Shown piece after piece: positions 1 to 11,725 of a DNA stretch of 64,000 nt. The stretch spans positions 496,001-560,000 of the forward strand of contig JAOWBW010000561.1 in the NCBI GenBank assembly GCA_026119855.1, in the 5' to 3' direction. The stretch comes from Campanula takesimana. Its lineage: Eukaryota > Streptophyta > Magnoliopsida > Asterales > Campanulaceae. Positions within the stretch are counted from its first letter, which is position 1. Each line of letters begins with the position of its first letter. The position numbers and the translations under genes are program-made. Under the pieces are notes generated by a model. That model ran no database searches and was not told the DNA's origin. It saw only the letters and a program-made list of their open reading frames with translations.

Positions 1-1066
1 TGCGGTAAGGCCTTAGGTTAGGGACTTCATACCGACGGCCTTCTTTACGAGCTCGGGCCTTTTCGTTCTTGATCGCTTGTTCTTGCTTCAAGTCTTCTTC
101 GGGAGGCTCGTACCCCAAACCGAATGTGTTCTTGACAAATGGGACTTGCACGGGATGTAGGATTCCTTGCTGATATTTCCCTAAGCCTAAACTAGGGAAG
201 TAGTCCATATTCCTCATCATGCGGAGGACTTTGTGATTGCTGGGGGTCCATGATCCGTTTCCCCCTTCTTTATCAATGGCGTTGATTGAGACGCCGGAGA
301 GAGTGGAGTCTGGTAGACCATGCTGAACTTGGTGGACGGGCTCACCTTTTCTGTGGATAGTGATGTTTTCAGCCATTACAGTCACTATTTCATCACCATT
401 TCGGATCTTGACACATTGGTGGAGAGTTGACGGTACGGCATTAGCACTGTGAATCCATGGTCGACCCAACAGTAAGTTGAACGAGGCCGGGATATCAAGC
501 ACTTGGAATGGAACGGACATGACCATGCTCCCAAACTCAATGTCTATCTCGATCATACCCATGACTGTACGGGCGGTGCTGTCATAACCTCGGATTACTT
601 GAGTAGAAGGCTTCAAATCAGAATCCTTAAGCCCCAGTATGCCCATGATTCTACCAGGCATGAGATTGAGTGCGGAACCACCGTCCACTAAAACTCTTGA
701 GACGGGCCTCCCCCTTGCTCGTAACTTGAGGTAAATAGCTTCGTTGTGGTCGGAACCAAACGGTGGAAGGTCTATATCGGCAAAGGTGATTACGTTGCCA
801 AAATGAATGTGACCAATCATTGCTGTGAGGTCCTCGGAAGTAGTATCGGGAGAAACTGATGTATCATCGAGATTGCGGATGACAAGATCTCGGTGTTTCT
901 TTGAGGATGCAATGAGGTCCCAAATAGAGATGTTGGCTTGAGTTTTCTTGAGTTGGACAAGTAGAGGATCTTCGGGAGCATTGTGAGCTTGCGGCTTTTG
1001 AGAAGAGGAGCTCGGTGCGGAAGTGGAAGGGTTGCTTGCTATGACTCGACCGGATCGAGTTAGCAT
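1..1066 (-). CDS. TatA protease and linker, partial CDS
   Basis: Open minus-strand frame from ATG at 1066 (no stop upstream until 1123) to the window edge. The N-terminal part is a Ser-rich linker starting MLTRSGRV. It is followed by the conserved run GHIHFGNVITF and the retropepsin motif VLVDGGSALN near 680-710, where the catalytic motif is D-G-G as is usual in Tat elements. LLGRPWIHSANAVPS near 430-470 is the conserved protease C-terminal block. A glycine-rich SLGLGKYQQG/FGLGYEPPEE segment (about 105-200) resembles a G-patch. No stop codon was seen. The frame differs from gag, which may reflect frameshifting, splicing or damage. RT and integrase would lie left of the window. Confidence 0.8.
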   Translation of the reverse strand, partial: MLTRSGRVIASNPSTSAPSSSSQKPQAHNAPEDPLLVQLKKTQANISIWDLIASSKKHRDLVIRNLDDTSVSPDTTSEDLTAMIGHIHFGNVITFADIDLPPFGSDHNEAIYLKLRARGRPVSRVLVDGGSALNLMPGRIMGILGLKDSDLKPSTQVIRGYDSTARTVMGMIEIDIEFGSMVMSVPFQVLDIPASFNLLLGRPWIHSANAVPSTLHQCVKIRNGDEIVTVMAENITIHRKGEPVHQVQHGLPDSTLSGVSINAIDKEGGNGSWTPSNHKVLRMMRNMDYFPSLGLGKYQQGILHPVQVPFVKNTFGLGYEPPEEDLKQEQAIKNEKARARKEGRRYEVPNLRPYR

Positions 1067-1160
1067 GTTGACGTTCCCATCTTGCTTCTTTTTCCTATTC
1101 CTAGTACTTCCCTCATTACCTCATCGTAAGTCACTACATAACAAGAATTGTCAAGTTTAT

Positions 1161-2543
1161 TCATAACATTGGGGCCCCATTCACAATTGGGATTGAATGG
1201 GTGGTCCCCTCAAATTCTCCTATCTCTATTACATTGACATGCTCGTCATTAGTCACTACAAATTCTTTCTTATCTATGAGATCTTGAATGACATTACGGA
1301 GAATGAAGCATTCCTCGGTGGTGTGGCCACTATATTGGTGGTAGCCACAATATTTGTGGTGAGCATGATTGGAGTTGATCGTCTTGGGTTGGTACCCTTG
1401 CACGGGTGTGATTTGACTCTTTGCCTTGAGGACCTCGAACACTTCGGTTTGAGTCATGCCTTAGTGAGGCATGTAGACACGGTCACTTCGGGGCCTTTTC
1501 CTTTGAGGTGGAGGAACCTTTTTGTAATTCCCCTTGTCAATAGTGACGGCGTTGACCGAGGCCTCTTTTGTGGAGTTGGAAGCGGCCTTGTAGCGGTAAG
1601 TAGGAGTGGTCTTCTTAATCTCCTTGAGCAAGTCATCCATGCGTACACCCGCCTCATACATTTGGGAGAAGTCGGAGTAGCAATCCCCACTTAGGTGAGT
1701 GCGGAGATCAATCTTGAGACACTTGAGAAAGACGTCCATTTGCTCTTTTGTGTTTGGCCTCTCAACAATTTCGGAGAGTTTGTCATTCCATCTTCTTGTG
1801 AAGTCGATGAAGGACTCATTATCTCGTTGAGTAGTGTTCTCTAGCTCTTTTCTTGTGGGCCGGTGAGTGGTGTTGCCTTGGTATTGGTTCTTGAAGGCAA
1901 GCATGGCGGAGTCCCAATCAAGACGGACAGTGAGCGGGAGAGTAGCATACCAATCTTTTGCCGCCCCCTCGAGAGTGAGAGGGAAGCATTGGGCCATCAC
2001 CTTGGGGGAGACCTTCTTTGGAACCATTGCCCAAATATAACTCTCAATGTGAGCCATAGGACAAGAGTTGCCCTTGAATTTGCTTATGTCGGGCATCTTG
2101 AACTTATCGGGAAGAGCGGCCATAGTACTCATGAGGATGGATGATTGATAAAGGCTTGTGTCGGAGCCTTTCCCCATGTTGAGCCCATTGAATTTTTGGT
2201 CGATGTAGGCCATGATAGAATCCACCATTTTGGGCTCATTGTTCTCGGAACTTGGTTCCCCCATTTTCTTGGTGCGGGTGTTGACATAAGGACTCTTGAA
2301 CAAACCCTCGGTCCATTCGGATTCATCATCATTGTTCTTGTTCTTTCCCTTGGCAAGGTTGGTGAGCTTTTCTTTCATTAGCTCCATTTCGGCCTCGTGG
2401 GCCTCCCTTTGGCTGTCGAGGTGGGATTGCCAAATGTCGTCATTGCTTTGTGCCTCCTTGTTAAGGGTGGAGACTTGCTCTTGGAGGAGTTGGACCATAG
2501 TTGAGAGCTGTTCGAGAGACATGGTGTTGCTGCTGCCGGTCAT
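1161..2543 (-). pseudogene. TatA gag with one in-frame TAA
   Basis: Gag of a Tat-type Ty3 element. The chosen start is ATG at 2543 (MTGSSNTMSLEQL); the frame stays open upstream to 2768, but through a poly-lysine stretch read from a T-run, which looks like leader. Next come an N-terminal coiled-coil-like segment (QLSTMVQLLQEQVSTL) and the capsid-like region with LTLEGAAKDWYATLP and FIDFTRRWNDKL, the plant retrotransposon gag core. After the in-frame TAA at 1461-1463 the same frame continues to 1161 and holds one CX2HX4HX4C knuckle (1308-1349: CGYH, GHTTEEC). The His-for-Cys knuckle is shared with TatC gag. The TAA makes the present copy non-functional unless read through. Confidence 0.82.
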
Positions 2544-3870
2544 GGTTGATGTTGGAGCTGTTGGAGTGATCTCTTCACGGACTAACCGATTTGCTGAATC
2601 CCGGTAGACTTTGTAAGTACCAATTGAACCTATATTGCAGAAGAGGCCCTTGTCAGTCTTGAGTAACACTTGCGGTCCATGAAGAGGCTTAGAACACACA
2701 GTTGGGCACACGACTCGAACCACATAAGAAAAGACTCTTTTTTTTTTTTTTTTATAAGTCGGAGGCAATGAATCCCTTTTGGGGTTTCTAAGAAAATAAT
2801 GGAATCGTCACGCTAGTATATAGGCCATCTCGCGGTCCCATATACTCATCGGATTCCATCGCGCTTGTGAATCCTACATGTATCGGGATTAAACTAAATT
2901 AATGTAGTAAAGCATACATGCGGGGACGGATTTTTATTTTCGTCCAAAATAACCACTTTTGGGGACGGATTTTTATTGCGTCCATTTCAACAAGTTGGCA
3001 TGTATGATTTGAAGACATTAGTTTAGGGAAATCTCGGTACATGGAAACCGACTTGAGTCACGGAGTGTTAGACCCTAACTAGAATTGTGTGGTTTGTGCC
3101 CGGCTTGAATATGAGGCTCAAAGGTCACCCCCGGCATGTAGTCTTGAACTACGCCACGGGCTGAGGTTTACCGCTTCGAAAGAGCCAAGGTCTGGTGGAG
3201 CTTGAAACTTTCTAGGACGGGCCTCGACGGGTTTGGGGTTGGACTTGTGCGACTCGATAGTGAGCAGTTCATAGGAATATGTGCATGTAGTGTGAGGTCT
3301 AACAAGTGACAAAAAAATTTTTTTTTTTTTTTTTGAAAAGAAGAAAAACACACAAAACACATAAGCACATAAAATTACAACTCCCGAATCACCCGTGTGA
3401 CCGGTAAATAAAACACAAAATTAAAACAATCCGAGGGTTCAATTCTGTTCTGATGCAGGCAACTGTGCCCACACCCCACTGTTCTGCTCAGTCACCGAAA
3501 CTTGTTTCTGTTCTGGGAATCAACCCAGAAGCGTGCGCCTCTGAGTGCTGATGTGGGACGCGCGCGCATGGCGCAATGCTTATGGGAGGCGCGCGCTTCT
3601 GGGGCACACCTGTCAGAATGTCAGACTTTGGACTCAGGGGATTGCCCTGGTCCTACGTTCATATTGTAACCCCTGCAGAAGTGATTAGTGCAGAATAACA
3701 GAAGAAGAAGATGAAGAACATGAAGAAATGGGCGATTCTGGTTCTTGATGCGGGATGCGCGCGCCTTAGGCTTAAAAGGCCAGTCGCGCGCGCCTCCCCC
3801 ATCAGGAAACAGAATGCCCAGAAAAGATGTAGATTTTGATCAGAATGCAAGTTTAACCCTCAAATGTACC
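2544..3870 (-). other. TatA 5' leader (untranslated)
   Basis: Non-coding stretch between gag and the primer site. It contains T-runs at about 2739-2753 and 3317-3334, a repeated GGGGACGGATTTTTATT phrase (2926-2980), and two clusters of GC boxes. Cluster 1 (3526-3600) has one inverted and two direct GGGA(C/G)GCGCGCGC boxes, the direct ones starting 29 nt apart (3555, 3584). Cluster 2 (3752-3798) is a facing pair. Small ORFs here look like chance. Confidence 0.7.
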
Positions 3871-3888
3871 TCCCCAGCGGAGTCGCCG
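3871..3888 (-). other. TatA primer binding site
   Basis: On the minus strand the 18-mer CGGCGACTCCGCTGGGGA lies one base inside the LTR end. TatB and TatC have TGGCGACTCCGCTGGGGA and TGGCGACTCTGCTGGGGA at the same place. From memory this is the primer-site style of Tat/Ogre elements (tRNA-Arg type), not the initiator-Met site. TatA differs from TatB at the first base. Confidence 0.8.
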
Positions 3889-3889
3889 C

Positions 3890-4844
3890 TGTAGATACCC
3901 CGGGGGAACCACGGCTTTAGGCTAGAGCGCGTGAATTATCCTAGGATGTCTAACTTGTTTTTAGAGTCGCCACCTATGTTTTGAGGAACATAAGAAAAAC
4001 CTATAGATTGTAGCCTAAGTTTGATTACGAAAACAGAGATTCTTTGTTTTGAGGTTCGGGGGTTAGATTACGAGATGGGAAGTACCGAAACACCCATCTC
4101 GCCCAACTAAAGTTGGTCTTGCTTGATCAAAATCTACATGAATGAAAATGTTCTTCTTCTTCTTCTTTAAGTCATGAAAAGGGGGATTTAAAATAGGATT
4201 TGGAATGTAGGAGATAACTCCTTAACCAACCTCAATGAGATGAGGTGATCATTAGAGTCATGTCCCAAAATGATTTGGGTGATTGCACATTTGATTAAAG
4301 TAAAAAGAGAGAGGAGATGAAGTAGAAAAGAAGGGAAAAGATGGACTTTTACCTACAACTTGAAGAACTTCAAATGTTGCTTAATGAGAACCTTGGAGAA
4401 CCTTTAGAAAGTGATTTTTTGTCTAGTTTTCGATCCTTGAAAATGGAGGTAAAGAGAGGTTTTTATAGGTGAAAGAGGGGTGTTTTTGGTGCCAAAACTC
4501 AGTCACCAAGAAATCCTTCCCAGGCAAAATCCTGTAAATTGAGTAAGGGAGGGAATCCTGGCCAGAAATCTGTAACTGACGCCCAGAGGCGCGCGCTTCC
4601 TGCTTTGGTGGCGGGAGGCGCGCGCGCCTGGCTCCTAGTGTCGGAGGCGCGCGACTCAGATAAGGCAATTTTGACAGAATGGACTAGAAAGTCAGCCCTG
4701 TCATTCAGTTTAGTCCCTGGACTTAACGAAGTCAGTCAGGAACTTAACGGAAGTGACAGAAACTAACGAGAAACACTTAGAATGGGGAGAAACACAAAAT
4801 CAAATGTGCAATCGGGGTGAGCGGTCCAAGGCGGGGTGTCTACA
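3890..4844 (-). repeat. TatA 5' LTR
   Basis: A 955-bp LTR bounded by inverted ends TGTAGATACCCC and GGGGTGTCTACA. The primer site follows on the element's strand and TekA pol sequence lies immediately outside. A minus-strand TATA box reads TATAAAAA (4460-4467). Three GAGGCGCGCGC boxes start at 4586, 4615 and 4644, 29 nt apart, about 120-190 nt upstream of the TATA. Confidence 0.88.
4460..4660 (-). promoter_or_regulatory. TatA LTR promoter: TATA box plus three 29-nt-spaced GC boxes
   Basis: TATA box TATAAAAA on the minus strand at 4460-4467. Upstream in the element's direction are GAGGCGCGCGC boxes at 4586, 4615 and 4644. The same box type recurs twice in the leader. Assignment as promoter is inferred from position; the boxes and spacing are read directly. 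Confidence 0.5.
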
Positions 4845-7809
4845 ATTTCCTATATGAAAGCGAGAAATTATTGCATCGTGGTTGTGAGGGGTACTTGGCT
4901 AGTGTGCTTGATACTAGGAAAGAATCCCCTAGTTTGGAGAGTGTTCGGGTAGTTAGGGAATTTCCCGATGTTTTCTCTTCTGAGTACGATATGCCTCCCG
5001 ATCGTGAGATAGAATTTTGTATAGATCTTTTGCCGGGTACAACTCCGATTTCAAAGGCACCGTATAGGTTGGCTCCCGCAGAGTTGAAGGAACTAAAGGT
5101 TCAGTTGCAAGAGTTGCTTGATCGAGGGTTTATCCGCCCTAGTGTTTCCCCGTGGGGAGCACCGGTTTTGTTTGTGCGGAAGAAAGATGGTTCTTTGAGA
5201 TTGTGTATCGATTACCGAAAGTTGAATCAGGTTACAGTGAAGAACAAGTATCCTCTACCTCACATTGATGATTTATTTGATTAGCTCCAAGGGTCCGTGG
5301 TGTTTTCCAAACTTGATTTGAGGAGTGGGTACCATCAGTTGAAGATTCGATCTGAGGATATTCAGAAGACTGCCTTTCGCACTCGGTATGGTCATTATGA
5401 ATTCTTGGTTATGCCGTTTGGGTTGACTAACGCGCCGGCCGTGTTTATGGATTTGATGAACCGGGTTTTCCATCCTTATCTTGATTCGTTCGTGGTGGTC
5501 TTCATCGACGACATTCTTGTTTATTCTAAATCTCGAGAGGAGCACGAGCAACACTTGAGGACAGTTTTATCCATTCTTGCGAGGGAGCAGTTGTTTGCGA
5601 AGTTTAGTAAATGCGAATTTTGGCTCGAGAAGGTTTCATTTCTGGGTCATGTTATTTCTAAAGATGCGATTTTTGTGGATCCTTCAAAGGTTGAAGCTAT
5701 AGTGGATTGGAAGAGACCCGAGTCAGTGACCGAGATTCGTAGCTTTCTGGGTTTGGCCGGGTATTACAGAAGGTTCATAGAAGGGTTTTTGAGAATTGCT
5801 ACTCCGATGACTCAGTTGACCCGGAAGGATGTACCATTTGTGTGGAGTGAAAATGTCAAAGTAGCTTTGATATATTAAAGAAGAGGTTAACTACGGCTCC
5901 TATTTTTGCGTTACCGAATGGAAATGACGATTTAGTAATTTACAGTGATGCTTCGAAAGAGGGTTTGGGTTGTGTTTTGATGCAGAATGGGAAAGTGATT
6001 GCGTATGCTTCGAGGAAGTTGGCCCCTAGTGAACAGAATTACCCTACTCATGATATAGAGTTGGCTGCGATAGTCTTTGCGTTGCACAAATGGAAGCACT
6101 ACCTTTATGGGGCGAAGTTTGAAATTTTTACGGATCACAAGAGCTTGAAATACCTTTTCTCCCAGAAGGAGTTGAATAATAGGCAGCGTCGATGGATGGA
6201 ACTTTTAAAGGACTATGATTGTACGATTTCTTATCATCCGGGGAAGGCGAATGTGGTAGCAGATGCGATTAGTAAATAATCTTATGTGGCTTCGATGATG
6301 GTCCGTGAGTGGAAAATGCTTGAGGATGTTCGAGATTGGTCTCCTCGTGAATCGAGACATGGGGCTACTTTTGCGAATATTAGGGTATCTCCGACCCTAA
6401 TTCAGAGGATAAAGGAAACTCAGAAAGAAGATCCCGAGTTGGTGAAGATAATGGGTAAATTGAAGGAAAAGAACTACGAGGATTTTTCTTTGAGTTCGAG
6501 TGGAGTTTTGACTTTTCGTGATCGTTTGTGTGTACCTGATGTTGGTGGAATAAAGAGGCAAGTTTTAGATGAAGGTCACAAATCGAGATATACTATTCAT
6601 TTGGGTAGTACGAAGATGTACCAAAATCTGAAGCAACATTTTTGGTGGAATAATATGAAAAGGGAAATAGCGGAGTATGTTTCGAAGTGTCTAACTTGTC
6701 AGCAGGTCAAAGCCGAGCATCAGAGACCCGCTGGACTACTTCAGCCGTTAGAGATTCTGGAGTGGAAATGGGATCATGTGACTATGGATTTCGTCACGGG
6801 ACTACCTCGTACCCGTAGGAAGTATGACAGTGTTTGGGTAATCGTGGATAGACTGACCAAGAGTGCACATTTCTTGCCTATTGATATCAGATACTCGATG
6901 GAGAAACTTGTGACCCTTTATATTGATGAGATTGTGAGATTGCATGGGGTCCCGGTTAGCATTGTGTCAGATCGAGACCCGAGGTTTACTTATAGATTCT
7001 GGAAGGCGTTTCAGGAAGCTTTGGGTACAGATTTGCGGTTCAGCACAGCTTTTCACCCTCAGACCGACGGTCAATCCGAGAGGACCATTCAGATTTTGGA
7101 GGATATGTTGCGAGCTTGTTCGATAGACTTCTCTGATTCTTGGGATTCGCATTTACCGTTAGTAGAATTCTCTTACAACAACAGTTATCAGGCTAGTATA
7201 GAGATGGCACCGTATGAGGCCTTGTATGGAAGAAAATGTAGATCGCCGATCTGTTGGGATGAGGTCGGTGAAGCGAAGATCGTGGGTATTGATTTGCTTC
7301 AGGATTCAGTTGAGAAAGTTAGAGTTATCCGGGATCGATTGCAAACAACCCAGAGTCGACATAAGAGCTATGCAGATAACCGAAGGCGAGATCTTAGTTT
7401 TCAGACCGGTGATTTTGTGTTCTTGAAAGTATCTCCAATGGTGGGTATTCGAAGGTTCGGGAAGAAAGGCAAATTGGCTCCGAGGTTTATAGGTCCGTTT
7501 GAGATTTTGGGGAAAGTGGGACTTCTAGCATATCGTCTTGCGTTACCGCCATCTTTAGACCGGTTACAAGATGTATTTCACGTTTCTATGCTTCGGAAGT
7601 ACGTCCATGATCCTTCTCACGTTTTACCAAGGGTACCGGAGGATATAGAGCCCGACATGACTTACGAGGAACGACCGGTGAGGAACAAAAGCATTGCGTT
7701 GGTTAGAGTCCTTTGGAAGAATCATAACATCGAGGAGTCGACGTGGGAGCTCCGAGATGTGATCGAGAGGAAATATCCGTGGCTTTTTAATTCGGGTAAG
7801 TCTCGTTAA
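4845..7809 (+). pseudogene. TekA pol (RT, RNase H, integrase, chromodomain-like tail), broken
   Basis: Ty3 polyprotein remnant. It starts inside the protease-RT linker, with a one-base shift near 4865 relative to TekC. RT includes KLDLRSGYHQLK, MPFGLTNAPAVF and FIDDILVYS (4850-5860). RNase H is at 5930-6276 (YSDASKEGLGC, FTDHKSL, ADAIS). Integrase has a zinc finger (6580-6700) and a DDE core: MDFVTGLP, VSDRDPRF, TDGQSERT (6780-7100). The tail VRVLWKNHNIEESTWE is chromodomain-like. Damage: TAG at 5282-5284 where TekC has CAG; a small deletion and frameshift near 5855-5875; TAA at 6277-6279; loss of about 10 codons near 7680 relative to TekC. Not functional. Confidence 0.9.
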
Positions 7810-7830
7810 AATTCGGGTCGAATTTTCTTT

Positions 7831-7843
7831 AAGGGGGAGTGAA
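7831..7843 (+). other. TekA polypurine tract
   Basis: AAGGGGGAGTGAA directly before the 3' LTR, the expected plus-strand primer for reverse transcription. The same tract precedes the TekC 3' LTR on its strand (33900-33912). Confidence 0.85.
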
Positions 7844-9939
7844 TGTCACGACCCGAAAACTAGGCTCTATTTTATTAGTAATAAATAATTATTATTTATT
7901 TATTTGCTTATTTATTCATTTAAATTACTATTTATTTAAATATTTATGTGTGCATTTTATGTTTCATAATAATTTATGCCTAGCATTTTATTTGAGTCAT
8001 TTGGGTTAGTGTAGTATTGTTGGGTCTTATTTGTTAGTAGTGAGTGTAAGTATTTGTGTTAGTAGATGGGGAGGGGCCTAGATGTAACTTTTTAAATAAT
8101 TTCCCCTACTCCCTCCCTACTCCTTCTCTTCTCCCTCACCTTCTCCCTCACTCTCAGCATACTCCTTTCTCTCTCTCTCCATTGTCAAGAAAAAGGGTAA
8201 GTTTTCTCTCAACCTTCTCTCTACATTTCCATCCCCTTCCTTTCATCTTTTCTCATTTCTTTCTATACGAAATGTGTTTAGATCGTCGATATGATCGCGT
8301 AGAACCAAAAAGAATTGAATTCCGTCATCTTTGAGAAAATTCAAGTAAGTTGCTTTTCCCCCATTTTTATACTAAAATGTTCATATCATGCTTATATAAT
8401 GCTTGAGTTGTTATATTTGGAGTTTGGTTGAGTTTAGAATTTATTTGGAATTTATTTGAGTTTTGGTCAAAAATGGTGATTTTAGGAATGTTGCGTTTGA
8501 ATCTTGATCTTGGTTGATAAATGGTATTATTTAGGTCCCCATCCTAGTTATAAGTTGTTTTGGTACATTTTGGAACTTGTTGAAGGAGTTGATTTTGAGT
8601 ATTTTGTGTTTTGGTGGATTTTGGGTCGAAATTGTAAGAACCCAGCTCTGTTTTCCCGGCCTTGATTCAGACCAGGCGCCCGCCCAGGCTGGACCAGGCG
8701 CCCGCCTACATGCCCTTTCCTGATGGCCAGACCTTCTGGTCATTCAAGCGCGCGCCCGACCCCCCTCCAGGCGTCCGCCCGCCCCCTGGTTCAGAATTCT
8801 CCCTTTTTGCTTGGTTTAGGACTTAGGGCTTAACTAGTTTAGGTTTTATTCTTCTAATTTACCTAAGTTAACATCGTGGAACACCTTACTAATTGGAATT
8901 GATTCTTTTGTGAATAATTATGTTACGGAATTTGATTAAGTATCATTTTGGGAATGTGGTCCACCCTTGATGTGTTGTTTGGATTGGTTTACCTTTGTGG
9001 TAATTTAATTGGAAAGGTTCCCTACTTTGGAATCAGTGGTTGTTTATTTAAGCTAGAGTTTATTACTTAGCTTTAATTTGAAAGTCCAGCTGGTTATTTG
9101 TGTATCGAGTCAGGCAATGGATAATGCTATAATGGCACAAGCCAAGTCCAGTATAGCATCGTCCATTGGTCCTTCTTTCCTCATCCAGATTGGCCTTGGA
9201 TGGGATGAGCTAGCTCCTTTTGTGAGTATTCTAGCTAGGCGTTTTGGAGCATGACTTTGTGGCATGTCTCCCGCCCTTTGTGGCATGTTACTTTGTTATT
9301 GGTTCCGGTACCGGGGATTTCTCTTCAACCTTTCATGCTACTATGAAGATGTTGATTGTTGATTGTTGAAGCTGCGCAGCGACCTTTATTTGGTTTTATC
9401 AGTTGGGAAACCTTGGCTAATATCCTTTGTTAATTGTTTATTTCCGCCGCTATCTGTTGTATGATAATTGTTATGTGTTATGTGTTATGTGATATATTAT
9501 TTATTATTGCATCATAGCATATCATGTAGTTGCATTAGTAACTTATTGAGATTTATCTCACCCCTTTCTTTTTATCTTTGTTTTTCCTTAACCCCCCCCA
9601 GGACCAAGGAATTAGACTCGCTGATCACGAGGACGTCGCGAGGGTTGAGCTTTTGGGGCAAGTGTATATTGGTGGGTTTACATTATATAAATGCGTAACT
9701 CTTTTGGGGATAGTTGTACCACACTTTGACGTCACTAAGATTTGTATATTTTATTATTTTGTTGTGTGAGCTTATGGGGCTTACACTAGTACATTGTCGT
9801 TGTTAAATTGTTTTCCAAACCCTTGTGTTATCATCTTTTGATATGAAATGAAAATTTTATCTCCGATATTTTGGTGTTTTGATTTGTAAGTCGACGTCCA
9901 GCTCGCGATCTCGGGCCCGCGGGGTTCGGGGTCGCGACA
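7844..9939 (+). repeat. TekA 3' LTR
   Basis: About 2.1 kb, from TGTCACGACCC to GGTCGCGACA. It contains an AT-rich start, a CT-rich stretch, candidate splice sites around a 63-nt mini-exon (8282-8344), four GC boxes (8673, 8695, 8745, 8768), a long hairpin (9115-9168) and a pyrimidine-CAG acceptor-like site near 9600. It shares this layout with TekB, TekC and the solo LTR. Confidence 0.88.
8672..8784 (+). promoter_or_regulatory. Four-box GC array in TekA LTR
   Basis: Boxes CAGGCGCCCGCC (8673, 8695), CAAGCGCGCGCCC (8745) and CAGGCGTCCGCCC (8768), starting 22, 50 and 23 nt apart. CpG-dense in an AT-rich LTR. Function unknown. Confidence 0.5.
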
Positions 9940-10282
9940 AGTTTGCCTTGTAGAACTCGGGGGAGAGAATTGTGTCGAAATAATGAACTGAGGTCACCTA
10001 TTTATAAGAAAACCTTACCTGGAGGAAGTGGCCACCCGGCCAGCAGACTGGCCGCCCGGCCGGTCCGAGAGATTGACACAGTTTTCGAGGTAAGTCTATC
10101 TGGACTCTGGAGGATGATCAGATAATGCCTATCTTTAATTCCTCATCCGATCAGTCGAGAACATCTTCTTATCTGGGCTTTTCGGGAAATCCTGGATAAG
10201 TCCTGTGCATCTCGTAAATACCTGGGAGGTCCTTGTGAGTTCTAGAATGCCCGATAACTCATTTTCAGGTTGGGTACTAACA
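9940..10282 (-). repeat. TatC 3' LTR fragment
   Basis: 343 bp matching 62346-62689 of the TatC 5' LTR, with roughly 20 differences by eye, ending ...GGGTACTAACA. The rest of this LTR is left of TekA, which split it. It keeps the minus-strand TATA box TATAAATA (9999-10006) and the paired boxes TGGCCACCCGGCC (10029) and TGGCCGCCCGGCC (10049). Confidence 0.88.
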
Positions 10283-10702
10283 GTAGCCCCTCGGCGACGT
10301 TTCTTGCAAGGCATGGAGGGTCGTCGATTAAGAGAAGGAACCGATCTGAAACATGAGTTCCAAATCGAGAGAGAAGGTGACCGGGTTGGTCGAGTGGCTG
10401 AACCTATGTCAGGCTACCTAAGTATCCAAGTGGAATCAAGCCAGTCGTAGTTCGAGACCTGTGGGGAAAGAAAGAAATGAGACACCGTCTTTTGCTGGGG
10501 ATAGAAAAGCATTCGTCAGATAATAGAGTCATCGTGAATGGACTCTACTGGGGAAAATGAAAAAAAAGGACGAGACATCAATCTACTGCTGGGGATAACA
10601 ATCCTGCGGACACTATCTTGTACGAAGACCGAACGTTCGTGAGCAATAAAGTCGTTGCAGATGGACTCTATTGAGAAAATGAGTAAAGGCCAAACGCACA
10701 AT
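10283..10702 (-). other. TatC 3' interior with polypurine tract
   Basis: On the minus strand CGCCGAGGGGCTAC (10283-10296) directly precedes the 3' LTR and serves as polypurine tract; TatB has GCCGAGGGGCTC at the same position. The rest is non-coding and holds two diverged copies of a roughly 120-bp unit containing TGCTGGGGATA and ATGGACTCTA (about 10465-10560 and 10570-10690). It ends at the TatB target duplication ACAAT (10698-10702). Confidence 0.65.
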
Positions 10703-11693
10703 TGTAAGGATCCCACCCCGCGCGGGAAACGCGACGAGTATGGGGGCGAAACGCCAAACACGGTTATCACGCAAAAACATAACGAAGTCGCCACATTTGT
10801 TAATTATTTAACCCAACAAATGGAAAGGTTAGAGATTCTATTAGTTCGGAGGTCAGGTTACGCCTTGGGAAGAGTTTTACGTCACCTAAGTCGCCTCGGA
10901 TAGGACCGAGTCTCCCTAACGTTAGTTAACAAAGTGCATGTGTGTGTGTGTGTGTTTAAAAAATGGGAGAAACTACCTTTTAGCAAAACTGGTTAATTAT
11001 TTAACAGAAAAGGGTTATTTTGCAAACATTCTGACCAAAAAAGGAAGAAACTGAAAAATGCACTCCCCGGCCAAATTAGCCGTACGGATGGGGAGGGCAT
11101 TCCAGGGATTTTTGAAAGTTTATCAGAAAACTGTCCAGTTTCAGGCAAAACAGAGTGTTCTTGCTGAAACTGGACTGAAATGATCATTTTCAGTTATTTC
11201 CTTTTAACAAAAACATGGATTTGATCATCCCTATGTTATTGAACACAAATTAGACACCAAAAACAAAGGTTTTGGGTGTGATCAAGACAATCATTGGGGA
11301 AGTTTTGAGAAAGGTGGTGAACATGCCCTTTGGGCCAAAATTGCCATTTGATGAGTAAAGATTGAAACTCTACCATCAAAATGGACTTTTTTATGAAAGA
11401 TTAACCTTGAGGGACAACAAGAATAACATAAAGATCCAATCTTTATGACCCCAATCTTAGGGATTTTTTGGCTAGATCAAGGTTGGGATGATAAAGATTG
11501 AGCCTTTATCCCCCAACATGATCATCATGGCCTAGTTTGTGGAATACTAACATAAAGACATGAGCTTTCACCTTGATAAAGAGATCTTTAAGCCATTTAG
11601 AACAAAGAAATCAAACCATGATCATCCTTAGGTTTGAACCTCTTTCACACAAAAGTATGAAGGGCACCTTGAATCATGCTCATGGTTTAATTC

Positions 11694-11725
<32 letters not shown>

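Larger units (their letters stand above)
1..4844 (-). mobile_element. TatA: Ty3 retrotransposon of Tat/Ogre type, partial
   Basis: The 5' half of a minus-strand element, running off the left edge. From right to left: 5' LTR (3890-4844), primer site (3871-3888), leader, gag, protease. The right LTR edge abuts TekA pol sequence at 4845. The interrupted TekA reading resumes there at the position homologous to TekC residue 500, so TatA inserted into the pol gene of TekA. The other LTR and its target duplication lie outside the window; the right copy would be ATTTC at 4845-4849. The lineage call rests on the protease style (D-G-G), the CX2HX4HX4C gag knuckle and the 18-nt primer-site motif shared with TatB and TatC. 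Confidence 0.88.
4845..9939 (+). mobile_element. TekA: Ty3 Tekay-type element, 5' part cut off by TatA
   Basis: The visible part holds protease-RT to integrase, polypurine tract and 3' LTR. Its gag and 5' LTR would lie left of TatA, outside the window. The right end at 9939 joins the TatC 3' LTR fragment directly, so TekA inserted in that LTR; the right target copy would be AGTTT (9940-9944). Its pol is closely similar to TekC throughout. Confidence 0.88.

Noticed and set aside
3890..4844. Possibility that the TatA LTR is a solo LTR in TekA
   Set aside because: A Tat-type primer site, leader and in-register gag follow it directly on the minus strand, so it is the 5' LTR of an element that continues out of the window.
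11697..11724. AT dinucleotide run as a TATA promoter
   Set aside because: It is a length-variable microsatellite (longer at 46922-46965) in the middle of the TatB LTR; a better placed TATA box exists at 12007-12012.
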